Origin: Campylorhamphus procurvoides
Lineage: Eukaryota > Chordata > Aves > Passeriformes > Dendrocolaptidae
Direction: 5' to 3'
NCBI GenBank assembly: GCA_013396655.1
Contig: WBMV01000300.1
Span: 255,419-319,418, forward strand
DNA: 64,000 nt
Shown here: piece after piece, positions 37,052-49,800 of the stretch
How the letters are laid out: each line of letters opens with the position of its first letter
Position numbering within the stretch: position 1 is the first letter of the stretch
Notes under the pieces: generated by a model
Told to the model about the DNA's origin: nothing
Seen by the model: only the letters and a program-made list of their open reading frames with translations
The model's database searches: none
Program-made: the position numbers and the translations under genes

Positions 37052-39393
37052 CTGCCATCCACCAAGAGCAAACCACACAAAAAGCCAAGGCTTAAATAGG
37101 AGCAATAACTTACTTCTTGTAGCTCTTAATTAGTGGTAAAAGAAAGCACATTACAGGTAATTTCACAGGTAAAGAGTATATAGAATTGTTTTATTGCTTG
37201 GTTTTCTTGAGCTACAGTAATATACCTAATTTACTCTGAAAGTTTAGATGTGCAGAAATTGAGGCTAAGAGAGCTGTAAGCAAATGAACATTTATTATAA
37301 CTCACAAAACAGTTGCTTTTCGCTATGCAAACCCAAACGACTAATGTTGCATATTTATCTGAAAGGAAAATACCCTTTCCTTTTTAAATGTCATAGACCC
37401 TACAACTAGACTTGAGAATTTCTTCTTTAAATTCCACAGATTCACATATAAGTCTGTGGACTAGATTCTCTTGTAAATAATAGAGATAAATGCTCATTTT
37501 TTTTAGCAGCTAATTTCAAAAGTACAGAATGCTTTCAAAGAGTAGGAACAGAGATCTCATGAGAAATTTGATTATATTTCAGGTAGCACACGAGGGCTTT
37601 TAGTCAGTGACAAAATACAGACATAACAAAACCCCATCCCAAGCCATCCCAAGACCCTACTTCAGTCTGTGTTCCCATTCTTAAAATGAAACATGATACT
37701 TGTGGGAACCATGGATTAAGAGAATAATGAATAATATCACAATAAGAAACTAAATTTGGTCATTCCTAAATGTAAAATTATTTTCTCCATTTTTGAGTGT
37801 TAATTTTGCAGCAAAACAAAATTATATCACCCCAAATAGAGTACTTAAGGATCAGATTTAGAATAGGCTTATTTTGCATACACTTCTGTAAGAACCCTGG
37901 GAAACAGCAAGTTTGGAATGTGACCATTTTTTCCCCCAAAACAAGAATAGGCTTCCATTTATCTTGCCTTACTTCTGTTATTTGATACCACTACTCTATT
38001 CCATTGGCTGTAACAGTCCCCAAAATCACGTTTACTTTGTGAGCAATTAATAGTATCCTCTGTGATACTAACACAATGCAGGTTCTCAGAATAATAAATT
38101 CCCCTTGAAGCAAAGTAGCTACTTTCTATGGCCAGTGCATTCAGAAAACCTTTCCTTGTATATCACATTTTGAGAACTGCAGGTTGAATTCAGGAGTTGC
38201 CATGCAGCACTTTTGACAAGCAGCTGGGAACATCCCCTATACTCCTAAAGGGCAGGTTGCATATAACAAAGTAGGAAAAGGGCAGTTTTTTAGTAAAGAA
38301 CTCCAGGCAGAGGTTGAAGCTTCAAAGAAAACCTTATACTGACTCCAGCTTACTAACAGTTCAAAGAAGAAACAGTAGTAGTGTTTTACACCGGAAAACA
38401 AAAGCAGAGCATAAGTCATTTGCCCAAAGCAAGACTGACAGCAAAGCACAAGAACCTAATCAAACACCATTAGTTTCACAGCATAACAAAAATACACATA
38501 ACATAGAGACATGGACACAGCCTTGACTAGAACAAAAAGTGCTGTGGTTTTCTTTTTTACCTCAGATAATTTCAGTAGCTCCATATTTAACAAAATTAAG
38601 AATTCTCCCTGTCCTCCCTCCTCTCCTTAATGATATATTGTACAGAAGAGTGTTATATACAGTAACAACAATAAAGTGATACGTAATCTCTTATTATCAG
38701 AAGTCTGAACCAATCTTGCACAAATAAGTATACAACACTAGAAACTCTCATGCTTCTACAACTTGATTCATATTGTATGCTTTTACAGTCTTCACAAAAT
38801 CCTTAAATATAAAAGCTGCTCTGCAAAAAGTCTTTTAAATGGAAAGAGCTGCATTCAGCTCTAGGAAATGAGCCTATTTCACCCACACACTTAAACACAA
38901 CTTTTCAGCAGTATTATGTATTTAATTCCTCATCAAAAAGAACAATCAAAAAGGCACTTTCAAGTTTTACTTTGCAAAAACTTATGCTTATACATATTGC
39001 AGTAATATTAAGAATTATATCCATGTAGATTAATGACTACTTAAATATATGAAAAATTGAATATATGAAAAACACGATGTTAACAGATGTTTCTGTAGAC
39101 AATGAACTAATGTCAGGAAAAGAAAATCAGCCTAACATTCTTTCTGCACATCTAAATTCCAAAAATTAGTTCTTATTGTTCCTTTAATTTAAAAATTAAT
39201 GAGCCCTAACTTGAGTTCCTGGTCTCAGAGTCTGTGCCTTTTATAACAATCTGCTCATGAATCACTTAAAAATAGTCATCTTCATTTAATCTGACAGCTC
39301 AATAATTTACATGTTGGTTGTTCTCACTTTGGACACTTGGAATTTAAGAACACCTTCATGGTCCTACTTACATGTTCTTACTTAAAAAAGCTT
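37052..39393. other. AT-rich non-coding stretch
   Basis: Unique AT-rich sequence without recognised genes, RNA or retroelements. Open frames here are short and lack context. Confidence 0.5.
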
Positions 39394-39702
39394 CACAGAA
39401 TATGCTAAGTTGGAAGGGACTCAAAGGATGATCAAGTCTGGCTCTTAGCCCTGCACAGGACCATCCCCAAGAGTCACACCATGTGCCTGAGAGTATCATC
39501 CAAATGTTTCTTGAACTCTATCAGGATTGGTCCTGTGATCACTTCTCTGGGGAGCCTGTTCCAATGCACAACCACCCTCAGGGTGAAGAACCTTTTCCTA
39601 ATATCCAACCTAAACCACCCTGACACAACTTCAAGCCATTCCCTTGGGTCCTGTCACTGATCACCACGGAGAAGAGATCAGTGTCTGCACCTCCTTTTCT
39701 CT

Positions 39703-39987
39703 TCATGAGGAAGTTGTAACTGCAATGAGGTCTCCCCTCAGCCTCCTCTTCTCCAGGCTGAACAGACCAAGTGCCCTCAGATACTCATCATGCAGCTTCC
39801 CCTCAAGGCCCTTCACCATCCTTGTTTCTCTCCTTTGGACACTCTCCAATAGCTTAATATCTTTCCTATATTGTGAATGCCCAAAACTGCTCACAATATT
39901 CAAGAATATTGTCTTGCTGTTGACCAGGACCCCCAGGTCCCTTTCCATGGCACTGCTTTCCAGCATCTCATTCCTCAGCCTGTACAA
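39703..39987 (-). pseudogene. CR1 reverse transcriptase C-terminus with internal deletion
   Basis: The frame starts YRLRNEMLESSAMERDLGVLV, the expected end of the thumb region, then jumps after NSKTIF to SSFGHSQYRKDIKLLESVQR, ETRMVKGLEGKLHDEYLRAL and GLFSLEKRRLRGDLIAV. In intact CR1 about 50 residues (a cysteine-containing AKKANxIL...VRPHLEYC segment) lie between these parts. They are missing here without breaking the frame. A perfect 8-bp hairpin lies at the join (39894-39911). Confidence 0.85.
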
Positions 39988-40687
39988 ACACCTTGGGTTG
40001 CCCGATTCCAGGGGCAGAATCCATCACTTCTTGTTGAACTTCTTTGTTGATTGCCCAATCCTCTAATCTGCCAAGGTCTCTCTGTAGAGCCTCCCTGCCT
40101 TCCAGGGTGTCAACAGCTCCTCCCAGCCTCATGTCATCTACAAACTTGCTTAGTATCCTTTCAGTCCTCCATCCAACATTTATAAAGATTTTGAAGAGCA
40201 CAAGGGCCCAAGATGGAGCACTGTGGAACCCTGCTAGTAACAGGTCACTCATCTGATGTTACCCCATTCACTATCACTCTCTGTGCTCAACCCATGAGCC
40301 AGTTGTTCACCCACCACATGATGTATTTATCCAGCTGTGGGATGAACATTTTGTTCAGAAGGACCCTGTGAGAGATGGTATTGAAAGCTTTATTAAAATC
40401 CAAGAACACAACATCAACTGGCCTCTGTTGATCAAGCAGGTGGGTTATTACCTTGTCATAGAAGAAAACTGGGTTGATAAGCAGGACTTTCTTCTCATGA
40501 AACCATGCTAGCTGTGATCAATGACAGCATTGTCTTTCAGGTAACCTCCTCCATGACTTTATCTGGCACTGAAGTTAAACTGTCAGACCTGAAGTTTCTG
40601 GTGTCTGCTTCTCACCCTACTTGAAAATCAGGACAACATTTGGCGGTTTCCAGTCATCTGGGACCTCTCCAGATTCCCAAGTCTGCT
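39968..40687 (-). pseudogene. CR1 reverse transcriptase core remnant
   Basis: After the gap the minus strand continues with a W-K-x-x-NVV-like segment, then HGF-(R/K)xKSCL, VVFLDFNKAFNTISH (first catalytic aspartate region retained), VNGVTSDE with a stop, and LGP. The active-site box follows as KFVDDM, where YADD or FADD is expected; both aspartates are kept (codons at 40133-40138, complement). It then reads GGAVDTLEGREALQRDLGRL and EDWAINK. Several frameshifts and stops interrupt the core, so no enzyme can be made. Confidence 0.88.
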
Positions 40688-40745
40688 NNNNNNNNNNNNN
40701 NNNNNNNNNNNNNNNNNNNNNNNNNNNNNNNNNNNNNNNNNNNNN
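40688..40745. other. 58-N gap inside the CR1 element
   Basis: Fifty-eight unresolved bases interrupt the reverse transcriptase region. The lengths of flanking CR1 motifs suggest only a short stretch is missing here. An 85-base copy of the right flank of this gap appears at 41326-41410. Confidence 0.95.
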
Positions 40746-41324
40746 AAGAGAGGTTTTGCCAGGACATCAGCTAGCTCTTTGAGGATTTTGGGATGAATGC
40801 CATCAGGCCCCATAGATTTGTAGGGATCCAGCTGGAGCAGTGGATTCTGCACAATTTCAGGGTCAACTGGAAGTTGATCATTCTCACAGTCATGGTCCTC
40901 CAGCTCAGGGCACTGAGACCCCCATGTTGAAGACAGAAGCAAAAAAGTGTTAAACACCTCTGCCTTGTCTCTGTCTCTGTTTGTGAGGTGACCATCCCCA
41001 TCCTGTAATGGGTCAATGGTATTTCTATACTGCCTATAGCCATTAATGTATTTGAAAAATTTCTTTTTATTTCCCCCCACATTTCTGGCCAGCTTCAACT
41101 CCAGCCGAGCTTTGGCCACATGAATTTTGTCTCTACAGCAGCAAGCAGCATCTCTGAATCCTTCCCATGTCATTTGACCTTGTTTCCACCTTTCTTTTTT
41201 GCCTTAACTCCAAGAGAAGATTCCTGTTAAGCTAAGTTTGCCTTTTGCCTCACCTGCTTGACTTGTGTCATTTGGGAATTGCCTGTTCCTGGGCTCTTAT
41301 GAGGTGATGTTTGAAAAGCAACCA
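40746..41324 (-). pseudogene. CR1 linker and N-terminal reverse transcriptase remnant
   Basis: From 41324 downward the minus strand first gives a linker related to CR1 (RAQEQAIP and similar pieces, with a stop). A continuous frame then reads MTWEGFRDAACCCRDKIH, AKARLELKLARNVGGNKK and KFFKYINGYRQYRNTIDPL, then KAEVFNTFL and YKSMGPDGIHPKILKELADV up to LAKPL at the N gap. The KSxGPDGIHP-ILKEL block is the diagnostic first reverse transcriptase motif of CR1/Jockey-type LINEs. The frame is unusually well preserved over about 140 codons. Confidence 0.9.
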
Positions 41325-41411
41325 NGTTTTGCCAGGACATCAGCTAGCTCTTTGAGGATTTGGGATGAATGCCATCAGGCCCCATCGATTTGTAGGGATC
41401 CAGCTGGAGCN
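41325..41411. repeat. 85-bp CR1 patch bounded by single n on both sides
   Basis: Bases 41326-41410 duplicate 40753-40838 (two differences: one missing T and a C for A) and are flanked by n at 41325 and 41411. The patch interrupts the endonuclease-to-linker order of the CR1 element; removing it restores the normal order. It therefore looks like a mis-scaffolded fragment. Confidence 0.88.
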
Positions 41412-41880
41412 CCTTCCTTACTAATTCCCTCAACAGCCTGAAGTCTGCTCTGCTAATCTGAGTTGAGGTTTTGTGGGCACTTTTCCTCCTGTCAAGAGAA
41501 ATTTTAAAACTCAATCACCTCATGGTGACTGTGAGTGTGATGGCCACCAATCTCTACTTGGCTCACAGGAGCCATTCTGTTGACAAGCAGCAGATCAAGA
41601 AGGGCATCTTTCTGAGGTAACTCCCTTAGGACCTTTTATACAGGTTTTTTAGGAATTGTCTGTCCCAGGGTTTTACCAGCTGTCTGATGGTCCCAGTCAA
41701 TGTCTGGCAAGTTGAAGTCCCCCATAAGGACAAGGATAGTTGACTTGGAAGCATCCCTTAGTTCCTCAAAGAATAATTCATCAGTGTCCCTGTTCTGGCT
41801 GGGAGATCTTTAGCAGACTCCTACAATGACATTTGTTTGATCTTTGATTCTTACCCAGAGGCTCTCAACTGTGTGCTCCA
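41412..41880 (-). pseudogene. CR1 endonuclease domain remnant
   Basis: The minus strand encodes the C-terminal half of an APE-type endonuclease. It reads VESLWVRIKDQTNVIVGV, then DTDELFFEELRDASKSTI, the catalytic-region motif LVLMGDFNLPDIDW, LLDLLLVNR, and HTHSHHEVIEF. The GDFN aspartate is kept, but the conserved SDH motif reads SHH (codon at 41525-41527), losing a catalytic aspartate. In-frame stops (for example after IVGVC) and a frameshift after the GDFN region confirm decay. The N-terminal half of the domain is absent because the element is 5'-truncated. Confidence 0.85.
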
Positions 41881-44800
41881 TACTTAATATATTTCAGTCA
41901 GATTCAGTGGAATCAGTTTTTAAGTCCAATTAAATTTTAAGAAAGCAATCTGAAAATCTGCATGTTTTAATGGAGAGAATTCGTAAGCTTACCTTGGCTT
42001 ACAAAACTTCACAGATTTTAAGATATATTTCCAAAAACCATTCTAGCTTGTGTAGTAGCTGATTCCTGGTATGTTGAATCTGCTCTGGTGTCAGAGAACA
42101 GAACCTCTGAAAATCTTAACCCCTGGATATTAAATACTGAATTTTTTCATATCCTGGGTTTGTTGGGTTTTTTTTCTCTATAACAGACAAGACCACCCTT
42201 CTGCAAATCCCAGAAGTTCTCAGGCAACAGAGCTTCTGCAAAGCTGGGAGATTTAAGTAGAAGAAAACTCTGGATTGGGTTAAAACATCTACCATAAACC
42301 TTGGAGTAATACACAGTCTGAAATCTCCCCAAGCACAAAAAAGTGAACTAAAGAAACCAGGCTTCAGTGACTTCTGAATTGTGATGAACAGAAGACCAGT
42401 GACAGACCTGCTGTCAGAGACTGAATAAAACTACATCATTATTTCTGTCTCTTTTCACACTGACCAGATTACAACACTACCATATTCATTTCTAGCCATT
42501 AGACAGTTGTGGCCATAGAAGACGGCCATTCCTTGGAGGAGAAGGCCAGTCTCCACTAGAAAAAAAGCTGTGGTTCTTTACATAGATCCACATGAAACTG
42601 CTCTGATAAAATGTTTTTTAGAATATTTTTTTTTGTTGGTTGGGTTTTTTTCCAGCTCCTCCTGTACCTCTTACAGCTTTCAGAAAGAAGTTGTAGCACT
42701 CTAGAATTAGCACTTCCTCACCATCCACCAATAGATCACATTTTCAGAGTTCATTGCAGACCAAGAAAGAAGAGAGAATAAATGCAAGGAAGAGAAAACT
42801 AGGTTTCTATACAAAGTAGTAAATTATAACACTTTTTCATCATACAAGCTTGGAATCTTTTGAGACAATAAAAAAATTTGAACTCCTGTTTCTGAAACAA
42901 GCCAGCAATAGAGAGCAGAAGTCTAATTTATCTATACTTAGATCTTTTTTTCTTAGGAAGGACTGTTTCAACATTAGGTGTATATTGAGCAATACAACTC
43001 CTCCTTGGGGAATTTTTGTGAAATAATTTATAACTGAGATAGCAATTATTTATGAGCCTGTATCTCATTACTCCTTGAATCATTTCATATAGCTATCCTT
43101 AGATTGCTAGAACACTTTAACTGATATAGAAAAGCTCTACTCCCATGAGAAGCAACAGTGTACTGGATTATACCAGTTAGTTTTGTCATCTAAATGTAGT
43201 TTCAAATTGTTCTGGAAAACACTTCTCATGCCTGTTTGAATATGCTACATTACAAGATATGCTTCAAAATGTAGTGAAGTGAAATGATTGTTGAAAATCC
43301 TTGAATGTGTCAAACAAAATTACGAAAGAATGCACTTATTTAATCTTGTGTAATAAACATGAACATGGGAATGCACAAGCACAGAATACAAATGATTTTT
43401 AAAGCTTAAGTCTCAAGAAAGAAGTGTTTTCCCAATTTTAGAGAAAAATATTGAAATTAAGACAGATTAATAGTCTAGAACAGAATTTAATTTTTAAAAA
43501 TACTTGAAGTACAGAACACAACCGAAAGAAATCTAGGTTCTACTAGCCTTCATCTCGAGGTGGTCATTATCTATATAAAGCCATTGTCTTGCCAAACTAT
43601 AATGCCACCTTCTTCACTGTAAGGACTGAGGAACAGATTGCTTTACACTGCACTTGCAAGCCTAGAAATGTCCACTAAAAATGTCAAATGCATTCAAAAT
43701 AGTTTCTTGACAACTTTGAGAACAGGAATATATTAGTTTCATTGTAAACATCACCCTCCTCATAAACAGGTTTTAGATTAGAGATGTACAAACGATACAT
43801 TTTCCTGTTCAGCACACCCATTGACCAATAAAACAGGTGAAACAAAGATAATGACAGGGCGCATGTAATGGAACTTTTAAGAGTTCAAATACTAAATACC
43901 TACACATTACTTTTCACTTTATCTGAAAGAGAGTCATTTAATTCTAAAGTGAGGTTGGTTTGTTTATGTTTTCTTTTTCCAGTAAGCCTTTAAATCTTTT
44001 AAACTGGATGAAAAATCCCAAGTGAACATTTCATTCAGCACAAAATCAGACAACAGTCAAAATGAAGCATTTTCTCAATAACTATTTGCTAAAGAAAAGC
44101 TAAGCTGTTTGCTAACCTTTTCCTCTCCCTGTAAACTGTACCAGTCACAGGATGAACTCACTGACAGGGACCTCATATTTCAGTGGGCTTCATATTTAGC
44201 TTAGTTTGTTATTCAAAGAACCTAAAGTGTATTTGTGTTTTAATAGTATCAGTGGAGCTTGGTTAAACTGGGACATGACAATCAAATATCATCCTCAGAC
44301 AGCAAAAAAAACCCAAAAAACACCCCTTTGTGAAGACATCTTTCCAGCTGTTTTGATAAGCACTGAAACAGTTATCAGTTATCACTGCCTCAGTTATCAG
44401 TTTTTTACATTCATCCTTTACAGAATTCCATATACTTGGGATGAAAAATCCCACCCTTAGAAACACCTTTGCCTCCGAAGACCTTTTTTCCTCTGCCTGA
44501 CAATTAGCTTTTTTCTCTGTGAAGGCAAAGTAGCTTTCTATTCTTGGAAACTCCTGTTGTGTTGCATTGGGTTTGTCAGTTTTTCCACTGGGATAATATT
44601 TTTAAGTTATTTGGTATACAGAGACCTTCAACAACTCAGAAAGAGCTTATTAGTCAACATAAAAATACTGAAAGTTCATGCATATGAAGTAGACAGCTGT
44701 GTCATAAAAGCATTGCTGATCTCTCATTTGTAGAGACTGTGAACTACGGGTAGGAAATGGGATGACATGAATCCATTTGTATGATGAAAAACTGGGAAAC

Positions 44801-46847
44801 TGTCTCTATTTAACCCATTCTACAAGGTTTAACTTTCAAAATCACATACCAGAGGTCACACCAGTTTTTATTTAGGCAATTATCTAAAGACTGTTTTATA
44901 CAACATATTTTCACCTCATGTCCTGGGTAAACACTGATGCAGTCATTATGTAGTTGCAAAAGTTAAAGACTTGTGTCCCAAGCCTGCTAAAAGACAATGC
45001 AGCATATTCTGACTAGACCACCTTACAGTGAGTTCAGGCTAATTTACAGTGGCAGAAACACCAGAAAAAGAAAACAGTGATTGATGCTCAGATAAAATTA
45101 CTGTTCCTCTGCATATATTTCAGGATGGTCTAAATTTCTGTAGTCTAATTTTCTAATATTTGTCTTACAACATTTAATTTCTTAATTCTAAAAACAAACC
45201 GCAAGCAAAGAAGCAAACAAGCATTTGGAGATTACCCTTAATTAATACTCTATATTAAAGATAACCTAGTATCTAGCATAAACTCTGCACAAGTTTTCAG
45301 GTAAGTTATAAACCACTATTAAACTAAATACATACTACTGTAGTGTAAGCCCCAACACAGTATTTACTGTTAGGGAAGGCAAACTGCCTGATGTAAAGTA
45401 CCTTCAATATAAAAACATATTAGCAATTAAGGAATATTATAGAAATATTATTTAGTGTGCTAAAAACTTTAAGTTAATAAAAGGAACAGCAAGAAAAAAT
45501 TATTTCATGAAGTACCTCAGGTAAAATCATAATGGTTGAGGAAAATACAAGCCATAGTTGGTCTATAATTTACATTCATGTGTAGGTATTCACATTAACT
45601 GTCATTGATATCTGCATGTATATGCTGTTGATAAGCAGCACCTTAAGAGAAACCGCATTACTTGTGGACAAAGGTCCAGTACCACTCACCAGCTTGGTAA
45701 TGAAAGGTCATTCTAATTACCTTCTCTACACTATAGTCTCCCCTCTGTGTCCCTAGTAATCATGAGGACTCTTTGAAAAGCTGATGCAGCATTATACTGA
45801 TTTATTTTGAAATATGCTATATTTAATACTAATCACTGAAACTGCATACTGAATATTTGCTGAGGTTACCTTTAAAACTATCAGGCTACATACTATGAAC
45901 AAGGCAATTCCCCCACACAGTGCTTCCTGTAATGCACAGTGGACAGAGTTACAAATAGTTTCTAAAGTCCACCTATTGGACTAGTTTTTTGAATAAATAA
46001 ATAAATCACCCACATCCCAGCGGCTGCAGGGATTTACTTGTGCTTCCTAGTGAAGTTAAAGACTTCAATGCAAACCGAGCAATGTCTCCCCAGGCAAAGC
46101 CACTGTTTTGTACTTCCCATCTCATGTTTTGTACTACACAATGTCAAGCCAGTTATCTTTTACAATACCCTGATTTGATACATTTCTCCATCCATTTGAC
46201 ACACACTATTGGGATGCTTGAGGGAAAGCACTTTCAGATGATCAAAGAGATCAAAATCTGATGATTTAACTCAATGTTGTAGCTAATGGGTGAGCATCAG
46301 GAATGACAACTAACACACTGTAGCATCATTCCCATAACTGTCACTCTAACAAAGGGCTTCCAGAAGGGAAGCAGCATTTTAAAAGCATTTTTACTACAGC
46401 AATCTGAAATAATGTTTTTTTTTTATTTTTTTTTCCTGTGGTAATGTTCATGTGCAGTAAATCAAAGGTCTGCCTTGCCCAGCAAATTATCTTCTCCCCC
46501 CCACTTTGGCCTCAAGTAGATGCCTGGGTAGGTATCAGAAAATATACATCATTCTTGCCTCAGTGCTTTCCCACCAGTCATTTTCATTCACAGCCTTTTC
46601 TGAGTTGGAAATGATATTTGGTTTTGGATTTATTATTTTTGTGTGTGTGTTAATTACTTCACGGTTCTTAGGGCAAATTTTCTTTTATGCTAATCAGCAC
46701 ATGTTAATGGAAGTAGAAACTGATGTTAATTCCAAATTTTATACTTAATATTATGAGTGTAATACATTTGGGTCCCATTCAATATTGTAGCCAGCAGTGG
46801 TGCTTTTGGTACAACATGTAGCATTTTGCACAACATCTTTTGAAAGT

Positions 46848-46888
46848 TTCCACTATGGAACAACACTGTAGTTGTTCCACTATGGAAC
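46848..46888. repeat. Nested direct and inverted repeat
   Basis: TTCCACTATGGAAC occurs at 46848-46861 and again at 46875-46888. Between and partly within them, GGAACAAC and GTTGTTCC (46857-46864 and 46871-46878) form a perfect 8-bp stem with a six-base loop. Confidence 0.8.
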
Positions 46889-49800
46889 TACATACGTTTG
46901 AGTCTCCTTTTCTGTGACAAGGCAAAGACAACTTGTTATGCTAAAGCAGAACAAGTTAATTTGTAATGGCAAATTAATTTTATGTGTAAAGCTATGAGCA
47001 AGAACATTGAAAATATGATTTTATCATTATTATTTACATACTTGATTTAGGGATCAGTACTTTTTCCTCTTCCTATCTCTACTAAAACTCTATGTCACCA
47101 ACCAAGATTTTTTTATTTCCTCTATATAAGCTGTGTAGTAGCTTAAATCATTTTATTTCAAGATAAAAAGCCAAATCAATTATATTTCATTTCAGTCTAT
47201 TTGACACAGATTTACCTGTGATAGAACATCACATTTTCCTTAACTAGGAAAAGGTTCCCTCGTTAGTAGAGTAGAGACTGCTCAGTTTTAATCAGGACGT
47301 AGAGACACAGAATCAGAGGCACATTAAAATCTCAAGCCTGTCCTCTCATCTCTTCTGTGACCAGGAAGACAGCTTTAAAAACCAAAGCTTATTTGCCTAC
47401 TTACAGAGTAAGAGTCTTCTTTACAATGTACATTTCTCCCTAAGAGGCCACATGCAGAAAGCCAGCTGCATGACTAGTTCGACATGTATACTCATTAGAA
47501 CATCAAAAGATACAGAAGTAATAGCCCACATGGTGGACTATTTTGCTTGTAGAGTGGATCTACCTTCAGTCAAATGAAAAGTGAAAAATACTTACAAAAA
47601 AACAAGCTGCAAGAACAATTCATCTCATTCACTCTCCATTCATTTACAAGAAGTTCATTTTTAAAGCAAAGAAAAAAGAGGAAGGCAAAGAATCATCTAT
47701 GGTTTGACAGATCTGATTAAGTCTCCCCACCATAGATGGTCACTATGTAGTCTAGAAGCACCTGCACCTGAAATCTTTTAAGTTACTAATCATACAAGAA
47801 TGACATTGTGACTGATCTGTAAAAAAAATGCAGTCTTGGTAAACAGGAAGATATTATCTCACATTCAACAGCTATCATATGCCATATATATATTTATACA
47901 CACAAACATATGTTTTATACATGCCAGATACAGTCCTCAATGTTCAGTTTACCTTTGCTAGAGTTAACTGAATAAAATAGAAGAGAATCGGCTAAAAATT
48001 GTATTCCTACGAGAACAAGAATTCAATTTAATTATTCTAAGACTAACACTTTATTCTCAAACAAGAATATAAGCCTCTTCTCATAATATTCAACACTCAC
48101 TATCCCATTAAAGCTGCAGCAAATGAGCAACTTTTTGAAGAAAGGCATACCAGTGGCTAAAATAATCAAGGTATACATGAAAGTGGTAAAAGAGAGGAGA
48201 ATAAGACAAAAAATATTACTACAATTCTGATATTTAGACCAACTGATCTTCTAAGAGTATCTTTTGTGCTTTCATTTTCTTTGATCTGCCAACAAGATTT
48301 TTGTTTGTTCTTCCAGTTTAATGTGTTCTGTGCTAGTTGAAGGGCTTTTACTTATGACTCTCGTTTGTGGAAGTAACCCTTGAAAGCATGTTTCCCAGGC
48401 AATCATCACCATTTTGATTTCATACTAACAATGTTTCTTTATGCAAAGAAAGGCTAAACTCACCAAATTCAAAAGCATTGTGAACTTATTTCAAAGCTCA
48501 TATGGTTGAATAGCATGACAGATTCTTTTTCAGTTACTGCTTTACAAAAGCCTTATCTATGTCAATTGGAGTACACCAATTATTCTACATCTGAAAGTAA
48601 AATAAAAGTATGTACTTTACCAAAATTTAGGAAGTTTTTATTTAAATATAGCAGCATTCTAATTAAGGATGTCTGTTTCTGCACTCCGGGCCTGGTTGTA
48701 TCAACAGGCTTTTGAACTCTACAAGCACAATAGATGGGCTACTCCAGAAGACAGAGAGAAAAGGCACTCTGAAAACAGCTAATGGATTATTCAGTTTCCT
48801 AATATTTTAGAGATGCAAAGTCAAGGCAGAAGCACATTCACATCAACATGATTTTCATAACATTAGCTCTTCATCCTTGAAATAACCATCTTCGTTATTT
48901 TGTACTGGTAACCAAATCAATACTATTAAAAGATAAGCAAAAATACCACACAAGTTATTTCCCCTATCTCATTCAAGATGAGCAAACTAACCAAGAAACC
49001 ACACAAGCAGAACTGAGAGGTGGACATGCAAACAGAAGTGACAACAGCCATTATAATGATCAGAATTAACAACTTCAAAACACAGAAGATACAAGAAGAA
49101 AAATTTTACTTAATTTTACTAACATAATGCAGTAATTATAAATTATATCCTTTTAATGACACTTCTATCCAAATTTTGTCCTTTATGTTTCCCTTTAGGG
49201 GGTTTCAGTTAATTCACTTATTCAAATATTTCATTTATTTTTAATATTATACTCTTACTTATCAAACTTCCAATGAGGCATCTAAACCTTTTAGAGACTT
49301 TGATTGCTTTCCCTTCAAGTTTAAATATAAGCCTACTAAATCAATCAAAATCATCTGACATACTGAAAATGCAATATCCCTTCTGGTAATCAGCTTTCTC
49401 CAATGAAACAATGAGTATATATAAGAATGGCCATGTCAAGAGTTGGCCAGATAACAGGCTTCCTGCTGTTCTTAGCCTTCTTCAAGCCATAGGGTATTTC
49501 TACACAGGCATGAAATGTACCTGGACACAGAAAATGGAAATAAAAGTTACCTCCAGCCAGCAGAGCAATTCTCAAAAGGCCTCTTTAAACAAACAACATG
49601 TGAAGAAATAGATGAACTTTCAGGATAAAATGCACATGGGCATTTTTCGAGATGTACTCAAAATTCGTAAAGGAAGTAGACAGAAAGTTTCACTACCTAT
49701 TTTTGGTCTGTGTGTTGGACATCAGAAATATTCCTGAGAAGTCACCAAAACCAATAATGCATAATAGTGTTATAATTTTTTGACTAATTCTTTACTAGCA

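Larger units (their letters stand above)
39394..41890 (-). mobile_element. CR1 LINE, 5'-truncated, about 2.5 kb, dead
   Basis: Read on the minus strand the element runs from inside the endonuclease domain (about 41880) through the reverse transcriptase to the CR1 3' UTR, ending near 39394 with the complement of 'cttccaacttagcatattctgtga'. Avian CR1 is a non-LTR retrotransposon whose second open frame encodes an apurinic-type endonuclease plus reverse transcriptase, and most copies are truncated at the 5' end, as here. Multiple stops, a lost endonuclease aspartate, an internal deletion and frameshifts make it non-functional. A 58-N gap (40688-40745) and an 85-base patch bounded by n (41326-41410) disturb it further. 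Confidence 0.95.

Noticed and set aside
39644..40066. 140-codon plus-strand frame
   Set aside because: Antisense shadow of the CR1 reverse transcriptase on the minus strand.
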